This document shows, piece by piece, positions 1 to 7,646 of a stretch of DNA of 55,141 bases. The notes under the pieces are model-generated. The model worked only from the letters and a program-made list of their open reading frames with translations, made no database searches and had not been told where the DNA came from. The DNA lies in the NCBI GenBank assembly GCA_027366525.1, contig DAHXKG010000012.1, forward strand, positions 1 through 55,141, in the 5' to 3' direction. The stretch comes from a candidate division FCPU426 bacterium (GTDB taxonomy: Bacteria; Oederibacteriota; Muellerivitia; Muellerivitales; DAHXKG01). The position numbers and the translations under genes are program-made. Each line of letters opens with the position of its first letter. Position 1 is the stretch's first letter.

Positions 1-1
1 A

Positions 2-2707
2 ATTGAAAGCGAGATGGAAATCAATCGAGGCAAGTCGGAAGGAATTAAGCAACACCAACTGCTGTTAACGGATCAGTATAAGCATAATGAAGAAGAAACC
101 GTGAAATCCAAATTAAGAATAAATCAATTGAAGGTGTGGATTTCAGAGCGGCTAACTTTTTTCCAAACCCAAGAAGATCGTCGAAGTGAGAAATTGCTTA
201 AGCAAGGTGAACGCGAATCCAAATTAACGGAGCTTGAAAAAGAATTTATATTGAAAAATGAAATTTTAGAGAACAAAAATACCACGGCCTTAAATATTTT
301 AATGCATTCAGCCCAATTAACATCTGAACTCGAATCTGCACGAACTTATAAAAAAAATCTAGAAGTTCAACTCTCGGATTTGAAAAATTCTAGTTTGGCG
401 TTGCATCAAGAGCACACTCACCTCAAAGAAAAATTAATATTGATTCAACAAGAATCTGCTCAATTTATGGATCAGCGAAAAAAAATCCAAGAAGAAATTA
501 CGGATCTTCAGTTTCAACAGGCCTCAGCTGGTGAACAGGTTGAGAAAATATCCAGCCTAATTCAACAGTTCCAAACAGAGTTATCGGCGCTTCGATCGCG
601 TCATCAAATACTTGAAGAGCTACAAAATAAGTTTACGGGATATGATTCCGGTGTCAAATGTATCCTTCAATCCAAAAAAACAGAGCCTCTTATTTGGCAA
701 GATACTTTAGGAATTGTGGCAGATTTAATCACGGTGGATGCCAGCTGTGAAAATATTGTTGAATCGATTTTGGGAAGCCAATTGCAAGCTTTGGTGGTTA
801 AAAATCAAGAACAGGCCCTTGGGATTTCTAATAAACTTAAATTAGATGTTCAAGGGAAGGTGGGAATTTTAATTTTAAGCGATTTGAAACAATTAACTTT
901 TTCTGAAATTCCGCATGAATTACAGAAGCATGCAAGCTATCGTGGCGCATTGATTGATTTTTTAAAATATGACTCGGAAATAAAACCCATTGTTCAATTT
1001 CTCTTTTCAAAAGTTATTTTGGTTCGTGAGTTAGCTGAAGCGATTGAATTGAATACTCGTTATCCGGATTTCTTTTTTTTGGCAGAAGATGGAAGTTGGG
1101 TAGGACCACTAGGAGTTTGGAAGACAGGATCGGCATTAAAAGAAGTCTCGCTTTTAGGACGCCATCGAGAAATACTTGAAATCGATCAAAAAATAAAAAG
1201 CATTGAAGAGAGGTTAGATCAAGAAGAGATTCAATTAAAAGAGGCTCGAACGTTGTTAGCAACCATGATGGCAAGTCGAACTCAATTCGAAGGTCAAAAA
1301 GAAAAAATTCTTGAAAATATTTCTCAACTGGAACGTAGTGATTTTCAAACACATGAACTTTTAGAACAAGTTGAAAAGCGACAAGCTTCGCAAATGCAGC
1401 AACAGGATGATGCAGTTAAAAATTTAGAGGCCACCGATCAAAAAATTCATCAATTGTCAGCCATCTTGTCTCAAAATGAACAAACCCATCATTTAACTCA
1501 GGATGAAATTACTGCGGCACGCAAAGAAATCCAAGCTCTTCAATCTTCAAAAGAGGAGTGGATTAAGCAAGTGCTTCAAATCCGAATGGAGTTAGAAACT
1601 TTGGAAGCGGATGCAATGCGGGCTAAAAAAGAAGCGGAACAGTATCAACAGGAATTGGATCAAATGTTGATATTGAGCGATCAAAAAACTGAGGAAAACG
1701 TACATATTAATCAGCGTATGGAACATCTTGTGATGACTTTAAGTGAGTCCGAGCATCGGATACAGCAGTTGACTGAAAATTATTCTTCGTTAGATGCACA
1801 ACTTCAAAAAATACGTGTCGAGCGAGACCAATTTGTTTTATCAGTTCAAGATGCGATGCAGCAATTGAATGGTTTCCGAAGTGAAGCGGGGGAGAATCAA
1901 AAAATCCTTCATGAATTGGAACTACAAGAAATTGCGATGAATGTAGGGATGCGAAATATTGAAGAAAAACTGAGCTTGGAATATAAAGTGGATTTATCCA
2001 ATTTGCCGGTTGGACTTGATGAAAAATTTTCAATTAAAGATGCTGAAAAGGAATGTGCCGAACTTCAGTTGAAAATTGAAAAATTAGGTTTAATCAATAT
2101 GGTGGCCATGGAAGAGTATAACGATCTTACACAACGATGTAAATTTTTAGAAGAGCAACAGCAGGATCTGCTGAAGGCCAAGGATGATTTGAAAAAGGTT
2201 ATTAATAAAATTAATTTGACTTCTAAAGAATTGTTTCAATCGACCTTTCAAACCGTGCAAGAAAATTTCAAAGATATTTTCCAACGATTATTTGAAGGCG
2301 GACGAGCGGAGTTGCTTTTAGAAGAGGAAAATGTTTTAGAATCCGGCATTGAAATAGTCGTACGTCCTCCAGGGAAGCGTTTGCAATCAGTTAGCCTATT
2401 ATCTGGTGGGGAAAAGGCATTAACGGCTATAGCTCTTTTATTTGCTCTTTTTATGGTGAAGCCGAGTCCGTTTTGTTTAATGGATGAGATCGATGCTCCG
2501 TTAGATGAGGTAAACATTACGCGATTTATTCAACTACTCAAAGAATTCAGCAAAAAAACCCAATTTATTGTCATTTCTCATAATAAAACAACAATGGAGA
2601 CTGGTGATGTTATTTATGGGGTAACGATGCAAGAATCGGGGGTGTCCAAAGTAGTTTCTGCCAAGTTTAGGGAACATACCGAAGAGTCAACTTTAGTCTC
2701 TCAGTAG
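2..2707 (+). CDS. smc: Chromosome segregation ATPase SMC (5' part missing)
   Basis: SMC forms the dimeric ring ATPase of the condensin complex that organises and segregates the chromosome. The reading frame is open to the left edge, so the N-terminal head with its Walker A is outside the window. Visible in order: a coiled coil, a hinge at roughly bases 640-1130 (starting YDSGVKCIL), a second long Gln/Glu/Lys-rich coiled coil, then the C-terminal head with the ABC signature LLSGGEKALTAIALLFAL and the Walker B/D-loop region FCLMDEIDAPLDEVN. No scpA or scpB is in the window. ftsY follows after 27 bases, a common smc-ftsY pairing suggesting one operon. Confidence 0.96.
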   Translation: MESEMEINRGKSEGIKQHQLLLTDQYKHNEEETVKSKLRINQLKVWISERLTFFQTQEDRRSEKLLKQGERESKLTELEKEFILKNEILENKNTTALNILMHSAQLTSELESARTYKKNLEVQLSDLKNSSLALHQEHTHLKEKLILIQQESAQFMDQRKKIQEEITDLQFQQASAGEQVEKISSLIQQFQTELSALRSRHQILEELQNKFTGYDSGVKCILQSKKTEPLIWQDTLGIVADLITVDASCENIVESILGSQLQALVVKNQEQALGISNKLKLDVQGKVGILILSDLKQLTFSEIPHELQKHASYRGALIDFLKYDSEIKPIVQFLFSKVILVRELAEAIELNTRYPDFFFLAEDGSWVGPLGVWKTGSALKEVSLLGRHREILEIDQKIKSIEERLDQEEIQLKEARTLLATMMASRTQFEGQKEKILENISQLERSDFQTHELLEQVEKRQASQMQQQDDAVKNLEATDQKIHQLSAILSQNEQTHHLTQDEITAARKEIQALQSSKEEWIKQVLQIRMELETLEADAMRAKKEAEQYQQELDQMLILSDQKTEENVHINQRMEHLVMTLSESEHRIQQLTENYSSLDAQLQKIRVERDQFVLSVQDAMQQLNGFRSEAGENQKILHELELQEIAMNVGMRNIEEKLSLEYKVDLSNLPVGLDEKFSIKDAEKECAELQLKIEKLGLINMVAMEEYNDLTQRCKFLEEQQQDLLKAKDDLKKVINKINLTSKELFQSTFQTVQENFKDIFQRLFEGGRAELLLEEENVLESGIEIVVRPPGKRLQSVSLLSGGEKALTAIALLFALFMVKPSPFCLMDEIDAPLDEVNITRFIQLLKEFSKKTQFIVISHNKTTMETGDVIYGVTMQESGVSKVVSAKFREHTEESTLVSQ

Positions 2708-2734
2708 ATCATTGAATTTAAATTTGGGGGGTGC

Positions 2735-3652
2735 ATGGCTTTTTTTATTGAAAAGTTGAAAAGAGGACTCAAAAAAACAGCAGATCAAATTTCACAAAGT
2801 TGGAACGCTGTTATAAATTATCGGACGACTCCTGAAATCGATTTTAATAAATTGGAAGAGACACTTCTTTTAGCAGATATTAGCTTGCAAACGACCGAGA
2901 ACATTTTAAAAACGTTAAAATCGAGAATTGAATCCAATTCCTCTAAAAGTAATGATTCAGGCTTTATAGTAGAACAATTGCGACAAATACTGGTGGATAA
3001 ATTACAGATAAATAACCAGCGAGGTCCATTGTCTGAATCAACGATCATTCTTTTGGTTGGAGTGAATGGAGTTGGTAAAACTACGACGGCCGGAAAATTA
3101 GCACATCAATTGACGCATCAGGGACGTTCCGTTACTTTGGTGGCAGCCGACACTTTTCGCGCAGCCGCAGAAGAACAGCTGACACAATGGGCAAGTCGTG
3201 TTAAAGTAGATATAGTCAAAGGACTTGAAAATGAGGCTCCAGCGACTATTATTTATAAAGTACTTAAAAATTTTTCAGAGAGAACGCAAACAATCATCAT
3301 TGACACAGCAGGACGTCTTCATACAAGAGTAGGTTTAATGGAAGAATTAAAAAAATTGGTTCGGGTTGCAGAAAAAATGATTCCATTAACCATGTTGGAA
3401 AAATGGATTGTATTAGATGCGAATATGGGGCAAAATGCAATTCATCAAGTTGAAGAATTTCATCAGGGCATTGGATTAACTGGGATTGTTCTAACGAAAG
3501 TAGATGGAACCGCGAAAGGCGGAATTGTGATATCATTAGCAGATCGATTTCACATTCCTATTGTATATTTAGGAGTAGGGGAGACAATGGATGATATAAT
3601 TCCATTTGATGCTCAAGAATTTGTCTCGGCGTTATTACCCAAAGCAGGTTAA
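2735..3652 (+). CDS. ftsY: Signal recognition particle receptor FtsY
   Basis: FtsY is the membrane-associated GTPase that docks the SRP-ribosome complex at the Sec translocon. This 305-residue protein is the compact NG core: a helical N domain, then G1 GVNGVGKTTTAGKLA near residue 108, DTFRAAAEEQL near 139, DTAGRL near 190 and TKVDGTAKGG near 254. The long acidic A domain of E. coli FtsY is absent, as in many bacteria. DTFRAAA and the C-terminal GVGE...DDIIPFD motif separate it from Ffh, and there is no M domain. A G-rich ribosome-binding stretch precedes the ATG. Confidence 0.96.
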   Translation: MAFFIEKLKRGLKKTADQISQSWNAVINYRTTPEIDFNKLEETLLLADISLQTTENILKTLKSRIESNSSKSNDSGFIVEQLRQILVDKLQINNQRGPLSESTIILLVGVNGVGKTTTAGKLAHQLTHQGRSVTLVAADTFRAAAEEQLTQWASRVKVDIVKGLENEAPATIIYKVLKNFSERTQTIIIDTAGRLHTRVGLMEELKKLVRVAEKMIPLTMLEKWIVLDANMGQNAIHQVEEFHQGIGLTGIVLTKVDGTAKGGIVISLADRFHIPIVYLGVGETMDDIIPFDAQEFVSALLPKAG

Positions 3653-3675
3653 TTTTTGAAAGGAACATTTGTTAA

Positions 3676-4026
3676 ATGGAAAGACTGATTTTATCGACTC
3701 GAACAGCTATGTCGAATACATCAGTTGTAGTTTTAGATATTGGAGGCGTTCTCGATATTAATACAGTAGGAGAGTTCGAAACGGTTCTCCAAGATTTGTT
3801 TCAAAAAAAACAATATAAAATTGTTTTGAACTTTCAAAAACTTACCTATATCTCGAGTGCGGGCTTTGGCGTATTAATTAGTGTAATTAAAGATGTTCGA
3901 AAAAATCGTGGGGATATAAAAATTGCGAGCGTAAGTCCAGAAATTTATAAAGTATTTGATCTTTTGGAGTTGCCAGGTATTTTTCATGTTTTGAAAACGG
4001 AAAATGATGCAGTAAATGAATTTTAA
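3676..4026 (+). CDS. STAS-domain anti-sigma factor antagonist
   Basis: A single-domain STAS protein of 116 residues, like SpoIIAA/RsbV. Such proteins bind a serine-kinase anti-sigma factor and are switched off by phosphorylation of a serine. The motif YISSAGFGVL near residues 58-67 carries the candidate phospho-serine, probably Ser61, so it looks switchable. No cognate kinase or sigma factor is in the window, so the partner is unknown. It lies 23 bases after ftsY with a GAAAGGAAC ribosome site. An internal ATG at residue 12 (MSNTS) is an alternative start that fits the family's usual N terminus. Confidence 0.88.
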   Translation: MERLILSTRTAMSNTSVVVLDIGGVLDINTVGEFETVLQDLFQKKQYKIVLNFQKLTYISSAGFGVLISVIKDVRKNRGDIKIASVSPEIYKVFDLLELPGIFHVLKTENDAVNEF

Positions 4027-4053
4027 ATATTTTGGATGTTTTAAGTAACAAAG

Positions 4054-5601
4054 ATGGAAAAAATATTATTGAAAATCACAGAATCATTTAAAAAATTTTT
4101 TTTAACAAGTCTAATGATTACCATGATGTTGAATTTAGTGGCTTCACTTCAGGCGTATCCTATTCATTTAACTCTTCTTTTTACCGGTGATACACATGGT
4201 CAAATCACTCCTTTTTGGAATCATGCCCATACGCAACAGTGGGGGGGCGTTTCTCGCCGAATGACCTTAATTCGCCAAATTCAAAATGAAGTCGGCAAGA
4301 ACCATGTTTTGTTATTAGACAGTGGGGGTATTTTCCAAGGAACAGCACTCTCGCATTTTACGCAAGGTCAAGCTGTTTATTCCAGCTATCAAACCATGGG
4401 CTATCAAGCGGTCGTTTTGGGTAACCATGATTATGATTATGGAGAAGATTTTATTTTGCACTTAAAAGACGCTTTGAACTTTCCATGGCTTTCATCAAAT
4501 GCCATCATGCCTGCGTATTCGCACAATTTTGTGAAGCCTTTTATTTTGGAATACAAAGGTGTTCGGATTGCTATTTTAGGGTTGACTAATCCGCATACCA
4601 ATGTTGTGACGGGATTTAACCGCACGCAGGGTCTCCGATTTGATAGTCCATGGCAAGTCGCAGCAGGCCTGCATGCCATTCTGATTAAAAATGCTGATTT
4701 TTTTATTGGCTTGACGGATTTATCCTTGAGTCAACTTCAACAAGTGGCGCATAAAGATACATTTTTTTCAGTTATTATTGGAGGGCGATCTCATCGAATT
4801 TTAAAAAAACCTATTTGCTCTCAAGAGGCCGATGGTCAGGTCACGAGTCCGATTTTAGTTGAGACGGGGAATCGGGGAAGATACCTCGGACGATTGGATT
4901 TGACTCTAACGGGAAGTCCCGAGAATGGTTTTAGGGTTCAATATTTTCATTACCGCATGATCCCAATTAATGACCATATAGTGCCTGATGCTAAACTGCA
5001 AACGATGGTTCAAGCCAGTTTTCAAAAATTACCGATAGGTATTCATGATCCATTAACTGTTTCGAAGCACTATTTTAAACTATCGAATACAAGCGAATCG
5101 GTCATTGGACATTTAACCGCAGAGGCCATGAAAAAAATGGATCAAGGTCAAATCGCATGTATCAATAGTGCCGCATTTCGTGGAGGAATACCGCAGGGAA
5201 CAATTACGCGAGAAAATTTATATCATATTTTCCCATTTAGTTATAAATTAACAACACTTGAAATTTCCGGGTATGACCTTCAACGGCTTTTGGACGCAAC
5301 GTTTTTTCAACGAGGCACTGGGGCTTTTTTGCAAGTTGCAGGAATGACAATAAAAGATGATCATAAAAACCTTTTGGTGAGTATCAATGGCAATCCCTTA
5401 AATGATCATCGTTATTATAAAATGATAACTTCGGATTATTTGGCTCAAGGTAATGGTGGATATGCGTTTTTAAAAACCATTCATCAAATACCCAATGCTG
5501 CTGCAGTGACTTCCATTCGACGCTTAATTGAAAAGAAGCTTCAATCGAGTGTCACTTTTTCTGCTCAAAATTCTGATAATTGGATATTTGGAAAAAAGTA
5601 A
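4054..5601 (+). CDS. Secreted 5'-nucleotidase-like protein, metal site degraded
   Basis: A two-domain protein of the UshA/YfkN family with a signal peptide (hydrophobic segment at residues 15-33, likely cut after SLQA-34), so periplasmic or surface located. The metallophosphatase domain keeps FTGDTHGQ (D46, H48) and GNHDYDYG (N124, H125). Three other ligand positions differ: the family's DxGD is DSGG at 89-92, the expected THL is TDL at 221-223, and the expected GHSH is GRSH at 244-247. The C-terminal nucleotide-binding domain is recognisable (NSAAFRGGIPQG near 371, FPFSYKL near 393) but also diverged. It may bind nucleotides without hydrolysing them. Its stop codon lies 14 bases before the left end of an insertion element. 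Confidence 0.88.
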   Translation: MEKILLKITESFKKFFLTSLMITMMLNLVASLQAYPIHLTLLFTGDTHGQITPFWNHAHTQQWGGVSRRMTLIRQIQNEVGKNHVLLLDSGGIFQGTALSHFTQGQAVYSSYQTMGYQAVVLGNHDYDYGEDFILHLKDALNFPWLSSNAIMPAYSHNFVKPFILEYKGVRIAILGLTNPHTNVVTGFNRTQGLRFDSPWQVAAGLHAILIKNADFFIGLTDLSLSQLQQVAHKDTFFSVIIGGRSHRILKKPICSQEADGQVTSPILVETGNRGRYLGRLDLTLTGSPENGFRVQYFHYRMIPINDHIVPDAKLQTMVQASFQKLPIGIHDPLTVSKHYFKLSNTSESVIGHLTAEAMKKMDQGQIACINSAAFRGGIPQGTITRENLYHIFPFSYKLTTLEISGYDLQRLLDATFFQRGTGAFLQVAGMTIKDDHKNLLVSINGNPLNDHRYYKMITSDYLAQGNGGYAFLKTIHQIPNAAAVTSIRRLIEKKLQSSVTFSAQNSDNWIFGKK

Positions 5602-5615
5602 GCATTGTTTTTCAC

Positions 5616-5633
5616 GGTGTGTCTCAATTTGAA
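5616..5633 (+). repeat. Left terminal inverted repeat of IS1-like element
   Basis: GGTGTGTCTCAATTTGAA. It matches the complement of 7533-7551 apart from one missing base and one A/G difference. Confidence 0.65.
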
Positions 5634-5691
5634 TAAATGGTCGATTAGCAAGATGCTTGACCGTTTAGAATTAAATCCCTAAGATAGTAAT

Positions 5692-5916
5692 ATGAAAAAA
5701 CGAGACAAAGAAGATTTTACAAAAGACGCTTTTAGGGTATTTCAAGAAGCGATTGGCGAAAAACCATCAAAAAACCAAATAAAAGCCGCTATGTCCTACA
5801 TGGGACGAATGGGAGGCTTAAAGGGTGGAAAAGCGAGAGCAGAAAGTTTATCACCGGATCGACGGAAAGAAATAGCTAGAAAAGCCGCACAAAAAAGATG
5901 GAATAAAAATGATTAA
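5692..5916 (+). CDS. Small basic KGG-type protein
   Basis: A 74-residue lysine/arginine-rich protein. Its C-terminal half has the glycine-rich segment GRMGGLKGGKARAESLSP followed by RRKEIARKAAQKRW, a pattern seen in small KGG or 'histone-like' bacterial proteins of unknown function, often near mobile genes. It is the only intact reading frame inside the IS-bounded segment. Its stop overlaps the ATG of the downstream protease pseudogene (5909), so the two were probably translationally coupled. DNA or RNA binding is plausible from charge alone, but nothing in the sequence proves it. Confidence 0.7.
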   Translation: MKKRDKEDFTKDAFRVFQEAIGEKPSKNQIKAAMSYMGRMGGLKGGKARAESLSPDRRKEIARKAAQKRWNKND

Positions 5917-6546
5917 GGATTTCAAAGATAGTCCCTTTAACAAGTTAATAAGCAAAGTTAATCAAGCCCCAGAAACACGCAACGTGTAATCCGAGAAATT
6001 GAAAAATATTTAAAAGATCAAGTTGTTACTTTTTCCACTTCATTCAGCAAACCGAATGTGGTGATTACTGATGTAGATGCTGAAATGCTTGAAAGTGTTT
6101 TATTAGCCTAAACTAAAGATCAAAAACTTTATTTAATTTTAAATTCATCGGGTGGTGATATTTTAGCGGCTGAAAGAATTGTAAATCTATGTAGATCATA
6201 TTTTCCAAGCGAATTTGAAGTTATTGTTCCACATATGGCATAATCGGCTGGAACAATTATTTGCATTGGTACAAACGTCATTCATAGGAGCCAAACTTCT
6301 GAATTCGGTCCAACTGATCCTCAGTTTTATTATGTGGATAATAAGGGAAAACAGCAGGCTAGTTCCGCTCAAGATTATATAATTTCTTACGAAACCCTAT
6401 TCAACGAAGCCCGTTCGGGTCAATATTCGGTTATCCAACCTTATATGCAACAACTTGACAAATACGATGCTCGTTTAGTTCAAGAAATAAAAGTGGCTCA
6501 ACAGCTTTCCAAAAAAGTTGCTGTTCGACTATTACAAAATAAATGA
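5909..6546 (+). pseudogene. SDH-type (ClpP-fold) serine protease, broken
   Basis: A remnant of the SDH proteinase family, membrane-associated serine peptidases with a ClpP-like fold. The start MIKDFKDSPFNKLISK is in one frame and shifts near base 5980 into the frame reading QRVIREIEKYLKDQVVTFST. There follow LNSSGGDILAAERIVN, VIVPHMA, SAGTIICIG and TSEFGPTDPQF, in the order seen in intact homologues. Two in-frame TAA stops interrupt it, at 6109-6111 and 6241-6243. The second sits directly before the TCG codon of the conserved SAGT serine, where homologues usually have Lys. The 3' part (6334-6546) is still open but lacks the catalytic region. Confidence 0.82.
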
Positions 6547-6792
6547 TGAATGGTAAACAAGAACTTGAAATTACAAAAGCTATAGAGATATTTTTAATTC
6601 AAAAAAAATCATTATCACATGGCAGAGTGATTACAAGAGAGGAAGCAAAAGCAATTGGACTTAATGTTTCGGAAATCAATAAGAACAAAAGAATAGGATT
6701 GTTTGTGAGAATTATATGTAAGGTCAAATTGGATGACTGGAAATCAATGCGAAAAGTTAATAGAATCAAGTACAATAAGTGTAAGGAGTTAA
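6543..6792 (+). pseudogene. Companion of the SDH protease, broken
   Basis: A small gene starting at ATG 6543 inside the protease stop codon. Its beginning, GRVITREEAKAIGLNVSEI, is intact and resembles the short protein often encoded after SDH-type proteases. Near base 6685 the likely frame changes to one reading KE*DCL*ELYVRSNWM, in which TAG and TGA stand where Trp codons (TGG) would be expected, ending at TAA 6790-6792. The original frame stays open into the transposase remnant, but that longer product looks artificial. The family assignment is from memory of such neighbourhoods and is moderate at best. Confidence 0.5.
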
Positions 6793-6845
6793 GCCTTTAT
6801 GAACGAGACAACCCGAAACAATTCACGATTTATTTTCTGAAAATA

Positions 6846-7522
6846 GCCAGTTCTATAAAAAACAAGAATGTTATCGGCATAAATAGTAAACGTGTTCAAC
6901 GCGATGAAATTTGGAGCTTTTGTTATGCTAAGCAAAAAAACATCCAGTAATCTTAAAAATCCGAAAAGCAGGTGATGTTTGGACTTGGACAGCCACTGAC
7001 GCCGATTCAAAGCTAATATCAGCCCCATGGTAGGGGGGGAGAGTGATTCAGACTCAGCTATTCCTCTCATGGACGATTTACGCACAAGACTGACTAATCG
7101 GATTCAATTAACCACCGATGGCCACAAAGCCTATTTAGAAGCCGTTGAAGGAGCTTTCGGCGGTAACATAGATTATGCTCAACTGATTCAGCTTTATGGA
7201 TCTTCCGCTGATTACGTCAAGGGTCGTTATAGCCCCACTGAATGTACGGGAGCCCGCAAAACCCCTGTATCCGGCAAGCCCGAAGAAGCCCATATCAACA
7301 CAAGCTACGTTGGACGGGCTAACCTTTCGATGCGGATATGAATGCGCCATTTTACTCGTCTAACAACGCTTCTTGAAAAAGATGGAAAATCACTGTTATG
7401 TTTTGACATTATATTTCATGTTCTATAACTTCGTTAGGGTTCATAAGATCTTACGAGTTAGTCCAGCAATGCAAGCTGGTTTGACCGACAAGCTTTGGGA
7501 AATGGCTGACATTGTGGCTTAA
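6846..7522 (+). pseudogene. IS1-family transposase remnant
   Basis: Fragments in several frames join into an IS1-type DDE transposase: SKRVQRDEIWSFCYAKQKN (stop at 6948), GDVWTWTATDADSK in a second frame from 6971, LTTDGHKAYLEAVEGAFGG in a third frame from 7027, then MRHFTRLT after an in-frame TGA (7339-7341), and finally HCYVLTLYFMFYNFVRVHK to a stop at 7520. The first two catalytic Asp positions (RDEIW, TTDGH) survive. The conserved Glu of VERQNL is Gly here (VGRANLSMR). The N-terminal helix-turn-helix part is missing. With at least three frameshifts and a lost catalytic residue it cannot be active. Confidence 0.85.
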
Positions 7523-7532
7523 TTGATAAAGC

Positions 7533-7551
7533 TTCAAACTGAGACACTACC
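7533..7551 (-). repeat. Right terminal inverted repeat of IS1-like element
   Basis: The complement reads GGTAGTGTCTCAGTTTGAA, pairing with 5616-5633. It starts 10 bases after the transposase remnant's final stop. Confidence 0.65.
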
Positions 7552-7566
7552 TTTTTACATAAGTAT

Positions 7567-7594
7567 TTGACATTTTTTAAAATACTTGTAAAAT
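7567..7594 (+). promoter_or_regulatory. Promoter of glgA with repeated TAAGTATTT boxes
   Basis: A -35 box TTGACA (7567-7572), 16-base spacer and -10 box TAAAAT (7589-7594) lie about 50 bases before the glgA start. TAAGTATTT occurs at 7560-7568 and 7606-7614, and its inverse AAATACTT at 7580-7587, so the core promoter is framed by a possible operator. Confidence 0.6.
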
Positions 7595-7646
7595 GCCTTT
7601 TTTGTTAAGTATTTATAGTTAAAATTTTGTAACTTGGATCTTGAAT

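Larger units (their letters stand above)
5616..7551 (+). mobile_element. Decayed IS1-like element with passenger genes
   Basis: The right end, at 7533-7551, reads on its complement as GGTAGTGTCTCAGTTTGAA. At the left, 5616-5633 reads GGTGTGTCTCAATTTGAA. These are inverted copies differing by one deletion and one substitution. The right repeat follows directly after the C terminus of an IS1-family transposase remnant, and the left repeat starts 14 bases after the preceding stop codon, so the ends fit an insertion between the nucleotidase gene and glgA. Inside are a KGG-type small gene, an SDH protease pseudogene and its companion pseudogene. Flanks TTTTTCAC and TTTTTACA may be a worn target duplication, but this is weak. 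Confidence 0.72.

Noticed and set aside
6543-6950. A 135-codon frame as one protein
   Set aside because: Its start belongs to the protease companion and its end to an IS1 transposase; the fusion is a product of decay.
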